Assembly: GCA_018221135.1 (NCBI GenBank)
Contig: JAAOYB010000023.1
Span: 1-33,272, forward strand
Direction of reading: 5' to 3'
From: Candidatus Woesearchaeota archaeon
GTDB taxonomy: Archaea > Nanobdellota > Nanobdellia > Woesearchaeales > BM511
DNA length: 33,272 nucleotides
Shown here: positions 22,842-31,666 of the stretch, one piece after another
How positions within the stretch are numbered: position 1 is the stretch's first letter
Layout of the letters: each line of letters opens with the position of its first letter
The notes under the pieces: generated by a model
Database searches by the model: none
What the model saw: only the letters and a program-made list of their open reading frames with translations
Told to the model about the DNA's origin: nothing
Translations under genes and position numbers: made by a program

Positions 22842-24374
22842 ATGAGCGCAGAAAAAATTCTAAAAACTTTGCATCCTCTAGAGAGAAAAACCTTGCCTTT
22901 TCTAAAACAAGGAATACTCTTTGAAGACTTAGTAAAAATTAGTGGTTTAAAAGATGTTGAGGTTATGAGAGCGCTTCAATGGCTAAACAATAAGAAAGCT
23001 TTAGAGATAAGAGAAGAAATAAGCGAAGTCTTGAACCTTGATAAAAATGGTTTTGAATACAAAAAGAAAGGCTTGCCAGAAAAAAAGTTCTTAAAAGAGA
23101 TAAAGAACAAGGCTTTAACAATTCAAGAATTAGAAAGAAAAGGTCTTAGTAGAGAAGAAATCAATGGGTGCATTGGGGTTTTAAAGCAAAAAGCGGCTGT
23201 TGATGTTAAAAAAGACAAGACATTAACTTTTTCAATAACTAATTTTGGACGGGTTTTCTTAGAAAAAACTAGTTTGGAAGAAAAACTCTTATCAAAAAAG
23301 TTCCCTGTAAACATGAGTGGCTTAGAAGATGAAGAAAGATTCGCCGCTGATAACTTGCTAAGAAGAAAAGGGATACTAAAAAAGGAAAAAATTAAGAAGA
23401 AAACAGTTGAGCTCTCTAGTCTTGGTCTTAAACTTGTCAAGAACAGCTCGAAAATAGGGGATGTTAGTGACAGATTAACACCTGCAATGCTAAAAACAGG
23501 TTCGTGGAAGAAGAAAAGTTTTCGAGAGTACGACGTCTCAATTAATGTTCCTAAAATTAGTTCTGGAAGGCGTCACTTTGTTAACAAAGCAATTAATTAC
23601 ATGAAAAGCATTTGGTTAGAGATGGGTTTCACAGAGATGAAAGGCTCAATAGTGCAATCAGGGTTTTGGAACCTAGACACCTTATTCGTCCCTCAAGATC
23701 ACCCAGCAAGAGCCATGCAAGACACGTTCTACGTAAAAGAACCAAAAAACGCGAAGATACCTGAGTGGTATAAGAAAGTAAAAGACGTCCACGAAAACGG
23801 CGCAGACACAGGCAGCACTGGTTGGGGTGGGAAGTGGAGTAAGGAAGAAGCAAGCGAGAACATGTTAAGAACACACACCACAGGGCTCTCAGCGATGTAT
23901 CTTGATAAGATAAGAAGCGGCGAGTACGAGATGCCAGCAAAATTCTTCTCAGTTAACAAAGTTTTTAGAAACGAAGCCTTGGACTGGAAACACTTATTTG
24001 AGTTCAACCAAGTCGAAGGAATCGTGATAGACCCAAACGCCAACCTAAAACACCTAAAAGGATACTTAAAAGAATTCTTTGGAAAAATGGGGTTCACAGA
24101 TATCAGGATGAGACCAGGGCACTTCCCATACACAGAGCCATCAGTAGAAGTAGACGTGTACAACCCCAAAAAAAAGGAGTGGATAGAACTCGGCGGCGCA
24201 GGGATATTCCGCCCAGAGGTAACAAAGACATTAATAGGAATAGAAGTCCCAGTACTAGCGTGGGGCCTTGGGATGGAGCGAATAATCGTGGATTACTTCG
24301 GATTCAAAGACCTAAGAGACTTATACAACAACAAACTAGACTTATTAAGAAACATGAAGGAGTGGCTAAAATAA
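22842..24374 (+). CDS. pheS: Phenylalanyl-tRNA synthetase alpha subunit, archaeal type
   Basis: A 510-aa catalytic subunit of the alpha2-beta2 PheRS. The N-terminal 200 residues contain winged-helix repeats typical of archaeal/eukaryotic PheS. The class II core has motif 2 in AKFFSVNKVFRNEALDWKHLFEFNQVEGIV and motif 3 in PVLAWGLGMERIIVDYFGF. HTTGLSAMYL and the Phe-binding FPYTEPSVEVDVY region are intact. Length is normal. It is separated from pheT by a single base, so the two subunits are co-translated. Confidence 0.97.
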   Translation: MSAEKILKTLHPLERKTLPFLKQGILFEDLVKISGLKDVEVMRALQWLNNKKALEIREEISEVLNLDKNGFEYKKKGLPEKKFLKEIKNKALTIQELERKGLSREEINGCIGVLKQKAAVDVKKDKTLTFSITNFGRVFLEKTSLEEKLLSKKFPVNMSGLEDEERFAADNLLRRKGILKKEKIKKKTVELSSLGLKLVKNSSKIGDVSDRLTPAMLKTGSWKKKSFREYDVSINVPKISSGRRHFVNKAINYMKSIWLEMGFTEMKGSIVQSGFWNLDTLFVPQDHPARAMQDTFYVKEPKNAKIPEWYKKVKDVHENGADTGSTGWGGKWSKEEASENMLRTHTTGLSAMYLDKIRSGEYEMPAKFFSVNKVFRNEALDWKHLFEFNQVEGIVIDPNANLKHLKGYLKEFFGKMGFTDIRMRPGHFPYTEPSVEVDVYNPKKKEWIELGGAGIFRPEVTKTLIGIEVPVLAWGLGMERIIVDYFGFKDLRDLYNNKLDLLRNMKEWLK

Positions 24375-24375
24375 G

Positions 24376-26025
24376 ATGCCTACAATAACTCTTAACAGGA
24401 AAGTCTTCGAGAACCTAGTAGGGAAAAAACTATCAGATGAGAAGCTAAGAGATAGAATCTCGATGATAGGAACAGACCTAGAAGAACTAGGAGAAGAAGA
24501 AATCGTAGTCGAAGTCTTCCCAAACCGCCCAGACATGCTCTCCGAGCAAGGATTCGCAAGAGCGTTTAGCACTTTTGTAGGGGCAAAGAAAGGCCTCTCA
24601 AAATTCGTTGTCACAGATTCTAAAGAGAAAGTAATAATAGATAAGAATTTGAAAGATGTGAGGCCCTACACGGCTTGCGCAATCGCGAAAAACATATCGT
24701 TTGATGATGAGAAGATAAGAGAATTAATACAAGTCCAAGAAAAACTTCACGTAACGTACGGTCGTAACAGGAAAAAAGTCGCGATAGGCGTTTACCCATT
24801 AGAAAAAATTGAGATGCCAATAACGTTCAAAGCAGAAAACCCGTCCGAGATAGTATTCCAACCACTTGAAGGCGATAAAGAAATGGATGCTTACCAAATA
24901 CTAAAAGAGCACCCAACAGGAGAGGACTACGCGCACCTCTTAGATGGCCTTGACAAATACCCTGTGTTTCGAGACGCGAAAGGAAAAGTGTTATCTATGC
25001 CTCCAATAATTAATAGTCACGACGTAGGAAAAATCACGGAAGACACAAAAGATGTCTTTATAGAATGCTCAGGTTTTGATTTTGACGTGCTTCACTTAGC
25101 TCTTAACATGATAGTCACAACACTACATGACATGGGAGCAAAGATAGAATCAATGACTCTCGAATACCCTGATAAGAAACGAAAAACACCCATATTAGAG
25201 CCTAGCAGCATGAGAGTAGACTTATCTTATGTTAACAAAATCTTAGGCACAGAATTAGGCGAGAAAGAATTAAAGAGTTGCTTGGAAAAAATGGGGTATG
25301 CTTACGAGAACAAAAAAGTGTTAGTCCCAGCTTACAGAGCAGACATCTTGCACCAAGTAGACTTAATAGAAGACGTAGCCATAGCTTACGGTTACGAGAA
25401 CTTCGAAGAAGTCATTCCTAACGTGGCAACACTAGGGCAAAGCGATGATTTTGAGGGGTTTAAGAACAAAATACTCAACATACTAGTCGGGCTTGGTTAT
25501 TTGGAGACGTGCACTTATTGTATCACTAATCAAAAACACCAAAAAGAAAGGATGAACTTAGACTTGGACACGGTGACTTTAGCTAATAGCATCTCAGAAG
25601 AATACGATAGCTTGCGGTCTTGGATGATTCCGAGCTTATTGGATGTACTCGCGTCTAACATGCACCAAGAATACCCTCAGAACTTATACGAAGCGGGTTG
25701 GGTGTTCAAAAAAGATTCAAAACAAGAGACAAACATCCTTGAACAAACCCGTTTAGGAGTCGTGCTATGCGGCCAAGACGCGGATTACACAAAGATAAGA
25801 CAAGTCCTTGACTTAATACTGAATTACTTAGAAGTAAAGTACTCTGTAGAGTCAACAACGCATAATAGTTTTATTAAAGGAAGAGTAGCAAGAGCCAAAA
25901 TAGGTGGTAAGGGCGTAGCGTACATAGGCGAGATAAGCCCTGAAGTATTAGAGAACTACGAGTTAGAAATGCCGGTTGCGGCGCTAGAATTAAACCTAAG
26001 CGAACTCTACAAAATAATAAAATAA
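24376..26025 (+). CDS. pheT: Phenylalanyl-tRNA synthetase beta subunit, archaeal type
   Basis: A 549-aa beta subunit with the B3/B4 editing region (IVVEVFPNRPDMLSEQGFARAFSTFVG, then YGRNRKKVAIGVYPLEKI and MPPIINSHDVGKI). A B5 domain follows (MRVDLSYVNKILGTELGEKELKSCLEKMGY; VLVPAYRADILHQVDLIEDVAIAYGYENF) and then a catalytic-like C-terminal fold (LANSISEEYDSLRSWMIPSLLDVL). Size and order match archaeal PheT, without the extra bacterial N-terminal OB or C-terminal FDX domains. It follows pheS by one base and converges on L14e, 8 nt away. Confidence 0.97.
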   Translation: MPTITLNRKVFENLVGKKLSDEKLRDRISMIGTDLEELGEEEIVVEVFPNRPDMLSEQGFARAFSTFVGAKKGLSKFVVTDSKEKVIIDKNLKDVRPYTACAIAKNISFDDEKIRELIQVQEKLHVTYGRNRKKVAIGVYPLEKIEMPITFKAENPSEIVFQPLEGDKEMDAYQILKEHPTGEDYAHLLDGLDKYPVFRDAKGKVLSMPPIINSHDVGKITEDTKDVFIECSGFDFDVLHLALNMIVTTLHDMGAKIESMTLEYPDKKRKTPILEPSSMRVDLSYVNKILGTELGEKELKSCLEKMGYAYENKKVLVPAYRADILHQVDLIEDVAIAYGYENFEEVIPNVATLGQSDDFEGFKNKILNILVGLGYLETCTYCITNQKHQKERMNLDLDTVTLANSISEEYDSLRSWMIPSLLDVLASNMHQEYPQNLYEAGWVFKKDSKQETNILEQTRLGVVLCGQDADYTKIRQVLDLILNYLEVKYSVESTTHNSFIKGRVARAKIGGKGVAYIGEISPEVLENYELEMPVAALELNLSELYKIIK

Positions 26026-26033
26026 GAAAACTT

Positions 26034-26486
26034 TTACTTTTTACTTGTTTTTTTCTTAGGAGAAACTTTTTTCTTTACTTCTTCTTTTGGTGCAGTTACA
26101 GAAGCAACCTTTTTCTCTAATTCTTTTTTTGCAGTGGCGATAATAGATTCTTTTTTGGGTTTCTTTTTCTTTACTTCTTCTTTTGCTGGTTTAACTTTAA
26201 CTTTTCTGACTTTCTTAGGTCGCTCCCCTGCTTTTTTTGCCTTAACCTTTTTAGGGATGTCAATCCCTAACTTTTTGAATTCTTTAGAAACATCGCTGTG
26301 ACTAGCGCCTTTTTTGAGCTTGATAACTTCTCCTAAAGGCTCTAAGTGATGAACGTTACACTTCCTCCTCCGAGTAAGGCCATCTATAAGTACGTAATTA
26401 TCTTCTAATAAGTCAACGACTACGCATCTCTGCCCAGCGTCTCTCCCAGCGAGCTTAACACAAACCCTTCCAACTTCGAAGATCAT
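26034..26486 (-). CDS. rpl14e: 50S ribosomal protein L14e with a Lys/Ala-rich tail
   Basis: The first 80 residues (MIFEVGRVCVKLAGRDAGQR...DNYVLIDGLTRRRKCNVHHLEPLG) are the SH3-like KOW domain of archaeal eL14. The protein continues for about 70 residues as a highly basic, low-complexity tail rich in Lys, Glu, Pro and Ala, ending KKTSKK; standard archaeal L14e is about 75-95 aa. The tail resembles eukaryotic L14 tails only in composition. Its start overlaps the L34e stop by 4 nt (one transcription unit). Confidence 0.94.
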   Translation of the reverse strand: MIFEVGRVCVKLAGRDAGQRCVVVDLLEDNYVLIDGLTRRRKCNVHHLEPLGEVIKLKKGASHSDVSKEFKKLGIDIPKKVKAKKAGERPKKVRKVKVKPAKEEVKKKKPKKESIIATAKKELEKKVASVTAPKEEVKKKVSPKKKTSKK

Positions 26487-26749
26487 GTTCTCACCTGTTT
26501 TCTGATTTTCTCTCTAGAACAACTACTGCAAAGAACTCCGCCGTAAGGCCTCTCAGGTCTCTTATGCGTCTTAGCAAGAGTCATCATCTTATAAGGTCTT
26601 TCTCTTGGGACGCCTGGAAGAACTTTTTTGCACTCACTACAAACGTGGTTCTTAGGCTTTCTCTTCCTATACGTAAGAGTGTTTCTTCCTCCTGGAGTCT
26701 TTCTAAAAACTCTTCTTAGAGTCCTACTCTTAAACATTCCTCTAACCAT
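26483..26749 (-). CDS. rpl34e: 50S ribosomal protein L34e
   Basis: An 88-aa archaeal/eukaryotic large-subunit protein. The N-terminal basic segment (RTLRRVFRKTPGGRNTLTYRKRKPKNHVCSECKKVLPGVPRERP) is diagnostic for eL34, with zinc ligands C-x2-C in HVCSECKK and C-x2-C in LCSSCSREK. A TATA-like tatttataaata (26774-26785, minus strand) lies 25-36 nt before the ATG. First gene of the L34e-L14e unit. Confidence 0.97.
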   Translation of the reverse strand: MVRGMFKSRTLRRVFRKTPGGRNTLTYRKRKPKNHVCSECKKVLPGVPRERPYKMMTLAKTHKRPERPYGGVLCSSCSREKIRKQVRT

Positions 26750-26773
26750 GATAAACTCAAAGAAACTATGAGG

Positions 26774-26785
26774 TATTTATAAATA
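26774..26785 (-). promoter_or_regulatory. TATA box of L34e-L14e
   Basis: The symmetric tatttataaata lies about 25-36 nt upstream of the L34e ATG on the minus strand, just beyond the stop of the primase gene. Confidence 0.6.
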
Positions 26786-26795
26786 TTACTATGAG

Positions 26796-28370
26796 CTAAA
26801 CACGGGGTTTTTCGTCTTTAACCTTTGTTTTTTTGGGTTCTTTTCTGTGTTTTGCTTTTCTCTTGGCGTACTGAGCAGGGTTTTTTATCTTCTCACACAA
26901 ATTATCAGGTTTGCAAATACCAAAGTCTAAATAATACATTTTGTTGTCGCAATTAGGAGGGAGAACCCTTTTTTGTTGTTGTTTAGCATACCTTATCTGC
27001 CCTAGTAGGTTAACTTCTCTTAAGGCTTCTGGGTTTTTCTTATTCCACTCAACCAAGATTTCTTCTATGCGATCATAATCGTAACCAGTGCTTGATAAAA
27101 AATTAATGAGTGTAAAGACGAAGCGTTTCTTTCCATCTTCTAAGCCGTTAAGTCCAAGTCTTATGCATGGTGGGAAGAGCTCGAAAGGTATTTCGTGCTC
27201 TAAGCGCTCAACTTCTTCGAAACGCATAGCCCCACCTTTTTTCTCTTCTTGTTTTTCTTCTACGTAGTTATAATCATAAGCTTTAATAAAAAGAGGGGTG
27301 GCTTCTCCTACAACCGCGTTTTCTCTGTCTAGAAACTTGTATTTTCCAATCTTAAAATTGGAGGGGGTGCAAAAACTTTTTTTGAACTTATCAACTTTGT
27401 CAGGGTTAAACGGCGCGCTTACAAGCCCTGTTTTTTCGTGAAGGCTATAAACCGTTCTGTAAAGGTGCCGACTACTAATAAGGACTGTGTCTATTTCTAT
27501 CAACGCGAAGCGATTCTCAGGATTCTTTTTTGAGTTGCAACCAAGACATCCTTCTTTTCTTTTCTTGCTTACTAATTCTTTTTGAGTAACAAGAGATTTG
27601 CACTTATCACACGTAACGTATTTTTCTTCGCCGACTACCTCAAAATTTTTTTGGCAATTAGAACAGATAAAAACGTGTTTTGGGATGGTTCTCTTCTCAT
27701 TTCTTGGCTTGTGACAATCCGGGCACACCACTTCAACTATTTCTTCACGTTTAAGACCTGTTAATTCAATTAGTTCATTAAGCGTGTACGTTCTGTCATC
27801 AAAAACTAGTTTGTCATCAACGAATTTGTACTTTTCTTTGATGTAATTAATTAGGTACGCGCCTACGCGCCTAGTCGTATCAGGAAACAACATCTTTGTA
27901 GGAACGCCATTAATAGTTTCTGGGAACGACTCGAACGGGACGCCTATGTGAAATCCTTTGTTTCCGCTGAACTTAATCCCAACACTTTTTTTTACGCCGT
28001 TATCTCTAAGCGCGTTTATTATGAGCTTAGCGATAAGCTTGGATAACTCCCAGCAAGGGATATCAATATCTAATACTAAATCCCAGCCGATGCGCAACGC
28101 GTCTAACTCCCCTTTTTTTAGGGTTGGGCTTAAATCCATGGGGTTACTCCACCTCTCTTCAGACGCGTGAAAACTAGTGGCTCCTTTCTTAACAGCGTCG
28201 ATTATCTCGTCAGGGTAACTAAGAATATCAGGTCTCTTACTAAAGAAGTTGTTATCAAAATTAGGAACTACTTCTAAGTCTTTTGAAGATTCAACAATAG
28301 AGTTTCGGATGTCTTTTCTCTTATAATACAATAAGAACTCACTCCGCCTCTTAAAACTTTCATCACTCAT
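26796..28370 (-). CDS. priS: DNA primase: catalytic PriS domain fused to the PriL iron-sulfur C-terminal domain
   Basis: A 524-aa archaeo-eukaryotic primase that makes RNA primers at replication forks. The catalytic AEP core has the metal-binding D101-I-D103 (DLVLDIDI) and the nucleotide-binding SGNKGFHIGVP (135-145). A zinc-ribbon-rich insert follows (C-x2-C in VCPDCHK, ICSNCQK, TCDKCKS and GCLGCNS, about 215-285). The C-terminal part (about 385-505) matches the PriL [4Fe-4S] domain: FPPCIRLGL, VLPPNCDNKMYY, FGICKPDNLC, KNPAQY. Separate PriL is thus partly replaced by a fusion, as described for Nanoarchaeum equitans. The chosen start (MSDESFKRR) overlaps hef by 8 nt; a Met six codons earlier is also in frame. 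Confidence 0.9.
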   Translation of the reverse strand: MSDESFKRRSEFLLYYKRKDIRNSIVESSKDLEVVPNFDNNFFSKRPDILSYPDEIIDAVKKGATSFHASEERWSNPMDLSPTLKKGELDALRIGWDLVLDIDIPCWELSKLIAKLIINALRDNGVKKSVGIKFSGNKGFHIGVPFESFPETINGVPTKMLFPDTTRRVGAYLINYIKEKYKFVDDKLVFDDRTYTLNELIELTGLKREEIVEVVCPDCHKPRNEKRTIPKHVFICSNCQKNFEVVGEEKYVTCDKCKSLVTQKELVSKKRKEGCLGCNSKKNPENRFALIEIDTVLISSRHLYRTVYSLHEKTGLVSAPFNPDKVDKFKKSFCTPSNFKIGKYKFLDRENAVVGEATPLFIKAYDYNYVEEKQEEKKGGAMRFEEVERLEHEIPFELFPPCIRLGLNGLEDGKKRFVFTLINFLSSTGYDYDRIEEILVEWNKKNPEALREVNLLGQIRYAKQQQKRVLPPNCDNKMYYLDFGICKPDNLCEKIKNPAQYAKRKAKHRKEPKKTKVKDEKPRV

Positions 28371-30576
28371 AGTCTTTGTAATCCTCATTAATTATGTCAA
28401 AGATCTCCTTGGCTTTCTTATCACCTATTAGCCGAGTTTTTTTCAAATCTTCTTCTTCAGAACTAAATATTTTTTTGATACTCTTAAACTCTTTTAGTAA
28501 GGGCTTACTAAGACTGCTACCAACGCCTGGTAAGCTAGCCACTATGTATTCTTGGAGTTGCCTAGTACTAGTTGGTTTTAAGTTGTGCATCGAAAAACCC
28601 CTTTTTTCTTGTAGTTGTTCTTTTTTGCTTATTAAGCTAAGTAAATCAGCTGTTTCTTCTTTGTTCTTACTAAAATAGATTGGGATGCCATAAGTAATCA
28701 TCGCAGCCGCAATTGCGCCTCTAATACTATTAGGTGTGAGGTTTCTTTGACTATAAAGGTCTTCTCCTCCTTCAACTAACACTATTGGTTTCTCGTATTT
28801 TCTAAGAATCTTAAGCTGAGATAATAATCTTCCATCAATTATTGAATTCACAAAGTCAGACACTGTTTTGTACTCCACGCAAACCCTATCACTTAGTAAA
28901 TAGTCTCCGATGTCAAGTTTTTCCAAACTTATACTTATCCCTCGCTCCATCAAAGACTTCACTACTTTATTAGCTTTTTCTCGGTGATCAACAACTATTT
29001 TAACATCTCCTGAAACTGTTTCTTCTTTTTGTGCGTAATCACTTAGCTTCGCGTCACGCCTAGGCTTTAACTCTGAACCTTTGTTTTCCTTTAGGCCTCG
29101 AAGCACTTTGTACATCTTGTTTTCTTTGTGATACGCACTCCACTTATACGCTTCGTCACGAGTATTCTTAGCAACTAATAATATTGCTTGTCCCTCACTA
29201 TGTCTACCCGTTCTTCCTCTTCTTTGAATCTGTCTGATAGCGCTAGGAACAGGCTCGTAGAACACGACTAAGTCAACGTTTGGTATGTCAAGGCCTTCTT
29301 CTGCGACGCTAGTCGCGATTAAGACTTCGAACTTTCCTTCTCGAAAATCATCAATTATCTCTTTTTGTTTTTTTTGTGTTATCCCTGTTCCGTTTTTTTT
29401 GGCTTGGCCTACGAAGACTTCGCAGCTAACACCCATCGCTTCTAATTCGTCTCTTATAGTCTTAGCTGTTTCTCGAAAATGACTAAAAACAATTTTTTTA
29501 CTCTCAGGATTCTTTAATAAGATTTTTTGGACTTCACCTATTTTTGGGTGCTTAACACCCCTCTCAACCGTTTTCTTTGTTAAGGAGTACGCAGCTTTAT
29601 ACGCTTCGTCTCGTACTAAGTTAACTACGGCTTTACTCTTAGATTTCGAGGCGTCATCAAAACTTTTCTTCATGTATTCAAGTAATTGAATTGCGCCTTG
29701 GCTTTCTATTAATTCTTTTGCGTGCTCAACTTTTATGATCTCAGCCAAGACTGATATCCCTCTCATGAGCTCAGGAGTTTTTTCTCCTTTAGCAATCCTT
29801 GCTTGGACCTCGACTTGCAGTCTTAAGACTTCTTTTTTGTTAAGACCAAAATCACTAATCTTACTAATCACGCCCAAACTCTTCAAAGTTTTTAGTCGAT
29901 CTTTTATCACGTACTCAAAATACTTTTTTATCTTCAGATACTCCTCAGGTAATTCGACCTCGGCCCAGGATACTTTTGTTTCTTGTATGTAGGGTTTTAC
30001 ATCTTCGTCGTCTTCGTTTCTGACCTCAACTTTTTCGATAAATAAATTATTTATTACGCTCTCTATTTTTTCTTTGTCACTTCCAGGACTAGCTGTTAAG
30101 CCAATAAGCCTTGCTTTTGGGCCGGTCTCGTAATACTTTTTAGCTATGAATGTGTACGCGTAGTCATCTATTGCTCTGTGAGCCTCGTCAAAGCCTATCA
30201 AACTAAACTTTTTTATGTCAACGCGGCGCGTTATCATATCGTTCTCGATGCATTGCGGCGTACTAAAAACAATCTTGGCTTTTTCGTAGACTTCTTTTCT
30301 CTTATCAGGACTCACCGCCCCGGTAATAACTGCTATTTCATCTTCTCGTACATCGAAGTTTTCCAAAAAAGCTTTTTTGTACTGCTCAATTAATGGCCTG
30401 GTCGGTCCGAGTAACATGACTTTCATATCAGGGTAATCACTTAGTCGCTTCGCGGTTATCATCAAGAAAACATTGGTTTTTCCAAGCCCGGTTGGAAGCA
30501 CAACTAATGTGTTGTGAAGTGAACAAGTACTAAAAATTGTTTGTTGATAAAGCCTAGGCTCAAAACCCTTAATCAT
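28363..30576 (-). CDS. hef: Hef helicase-nuclease (FANCM/XPF-like)
   Basis: A 737-aa fork-repair enzyme in the Hef arrangement. The SF2 helicase has Walker A PTGLGKT (about 27-33), DEAH in GFDEAHRAID (about 128-137) and motif VI QIQRRGRTGRH. An ERCC4 nuclease domain follows (about 525-650: VDHREKANKV; LEKLDIGDYLLSDRVCVEYKTVSDF; IDGRLLSQL), then C-terminal tandem helix-hairpin-helix (VASLPGVGSSLSKPLL). The catalytic signature, normally ERKxxxD, reads E-Y-K-T-V-S-D at about residue 565, so Arg is Tyr while Glu, Lys and Asp remain. It is upstream of and overlaps the primase gene, giving a replication-repair operon. Confidence 0.95.
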   Translation of the reverse strand: MIKGFEPRLYQQTIFSTCSLHNTLVVLPTGLGKTNVFLMITAKRLSDYPDMKVMLLGPTRPLIEQYKKAFLENFDVREDEIAVITGAVSPDKRKEVYEKAKIVFSTPQCIENDMITRRVDIKKFSLIGFDEAHRAIDDYAYTFIAKKYYETGPKARLIGLTASPGSDKEKIESVINNLFIEKVEVRNEDDEDVKPYIQETKVSWAEVELPEEYLKIKKYFEYVIKDRLKTLKSLGVISKISDFGLNKKEVLRLQVEVQARIAKGEKTPELMRGISVLAEIIKVEHAKELIESQGAIQLLEYMKKSFDDASKSKSKAVVNLVRDEAYKAAYSLTKKTVERGVKHPKIGEVQKILLKNPESKKIVFSHFRETAKTIRDELEAMGVSCEVFVGQAKKNGTGITQKKQKEIIDDFREGKFEVLIATSVAEEGLDIPNVDLVVFYEPVPSAIRQIQRRGRTGRHSEGQAILLVAKNTRDEAYKWSAYHKENKMYKVLRGLKENKGSELKPRRDAKLSDYAQKEETVSGDVKIVVDHREKANKVVKSLMERGISISLEKLDIGDYLLSDRVCVEYKTVSDFVNSIIDGRLLSQLKILRKYEKPIVLVEGGEDLYSQRNLTPNSIRGAIAAAMITYGIPIYFSKNKEETADLLSLISKKEQLQEKRGFSMHNLKPTSTRQLQEYIVASLPGVGSSLSKPLLKEFKSIKKIFSSEEEDLKKTRLIGDKKAKEIFDIINEDYKDYE

Positions 30577-30682
30577 CTTCGATTAGAAAAGAGAGCAACG
30601 ATTATTTAAAAACGTATTCTAAAAATGTCCAGTGAGAAAAAACAACTCGTTTTTTATACTAACCCTTTTTTACTATTTTGTT
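30577..30682. promoter_or_regulatory. Divergent promoter region between hef and the zinc-ribbon gene
   Basis: A minus-strand TATA-like tttttaaataat (30601-30612) sits 25-36 nt before the hef start. A plus-strand tttttatac (30651-30659) sits 24-32 nt before the ATG at 30683. The region contains nothing else recognisable. Confidence 0.5.
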
Positions 30683-31039
30683 ATGGGTTTTAGAAACAAG
30701 AAAGTTTATGGGCAGAGCAAAGAAGAAAACTGTTTTTTTTGTGATAAAAAAGCTTTTTTTAAGAACAAGCAAGGATTAAATGCGTGCGCAGACCACAAAA
30801 CCAGTTTTAGTGATGAGAAACCGTGTGTTTGCGGAGAGAAACTAAGTGTTAAGCAAAGCAAGTGGGGGCCTTTCTTCTTATGTCCTAATTGCGGGCCTAT
30901 AAGCCAAAAAAAAGCAGAGGAGATGGAAGCTGATGAAGGTTATAACATTAACAAGAAATACAAGACTCCAAAGAAAAGAGTTGTTTACGAAAAAGACAGG
31001 GTGTACACTTTAAGTGAGTTAGAAGAACTCTGGGACTGA
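30683..31039 (+). CDS. Zinc-ribbon protein of unknown function
   Basis: A 118-aa protein starting MGFRNKKVYGQSK. The frame is open for 17 further upstream codons, but the TATA spacing favours this ATG. Metal sites include C-x2-C in NCFFCDKKAFFKNKQGLNACADH and a second ribbon, CVCGEKLSVKQSKWGPFFLCPNCG, whose K-x-G-x-F-x-x-C layout resembles the C4 zinc ribbons of type IA topoisomerase tails. The C-terminus (VVYEKDRVYTLSELEELWD) is charged. Nucleic-acid binding is plausible, but no enzyme domain is present. It converges tail-to-tail with the MBL gene. Confidence 0.7.
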   Translation: MGFRNKKVYGQSKEENCFFCDKKAFFKNKQGLNACADHKTSFSDEKPCVCGEKLSVKQSKWGPFFLCPNCGPISQKKAEEMEADEGYNINKKYKTPKKRVVYEKDRVYTLSELEELWD

Positions 31040-31666
31040 TTAATACCCAAACTTTTTTTCTAGCCCGGCTTTTTTTATGAATTTAGGAACAGGCTTAGCC
31101 TCGCAATCATGGCCAGGGCATAAATGCTTGAAATCATAACTTACAAGGTTCATTAAGGACTCGCTCATCTTCTCAGGCTTGCTTGTTGGCAAATCAACTC
31201 GGCCAAGGATGTTGTTATCAAAGACGGTGTCGCCTGAGAACAACACTTTTTCTTTTTCATACAACAAACAAACACTCCCCGCTGTGTGACCTGGCGTCTC
31301 TATCACTCTTAGCACACTAAGTTTTTTAGGTAGGGGTTTTATCTCTATTTTTCTTAATATAGTGGTGATTTGTTTGTTAAGAACCGCTCCTACACCAACT
31401 TTTTCTAAGTCTTCAACAGCTTTTTTTGAAGCATAGAACTCAGCGTTACTAAAAAGGTCTGCGTTGCCGGTGTGATCGTAGTGGAGGTGGGTGAAGATGA
31501 CTACGTCGACTCTCTCAAAATCAACTAGTTTTGAGAGCCACAACTTAACATCGCCGCGATCTTTTCTGTCTCCTGTATCTATGATTATCTTCTTGTTAAG
31601 GTCTAAGAAGTAGATGTTTGAACTAAGAACTAATTTGTAAACATTACTAACTATTTTTTTTATCAT
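31040..31666 (-). CDS. MBL-fold metallo-hydrolase (glyoxalase II-like)
   Basis: A 208-aa metallo-beta-lactamase fold protein. The metal-binding signature THLHYDHTGN (HxHxDH), the His in ETPGHTAGS, the bridging Asp in LFSGDTVF and the last His in LCPGHDCEA are all present, so it should bind two metals. The short length and GHTAGS context resemble hydroxyacylglutathione hydrolase-like and persulfide dioxygenase-like stand-alone enzymes; the substrate is not assignable. The ATG at 31664-31666 (MIKKIVSNVYKLV) fits the fold start. It overlaps the upstream membrane-protein gene by 20 nt. Confidence 0.88.
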   Translation of the reverse strand: MIKKIVSNVYKLVLSSNIYFLDLNKKIIIDTGDRKDRGDVKLWLSKLVDFERVDVVIFTHLHYDHTGNADLFSNAEFYASKKAVEDLEKVGVGAVLNKQITTILRKIEIKPLPKKLSVLRVIETPGHTAGSVCLLYEKEKVLFSGDTVFDNNILGRVDLPTSKPEKMSESLMNLVSYDFKHLCPGHDCEAKPVPKFIKKAGLEKKFGY

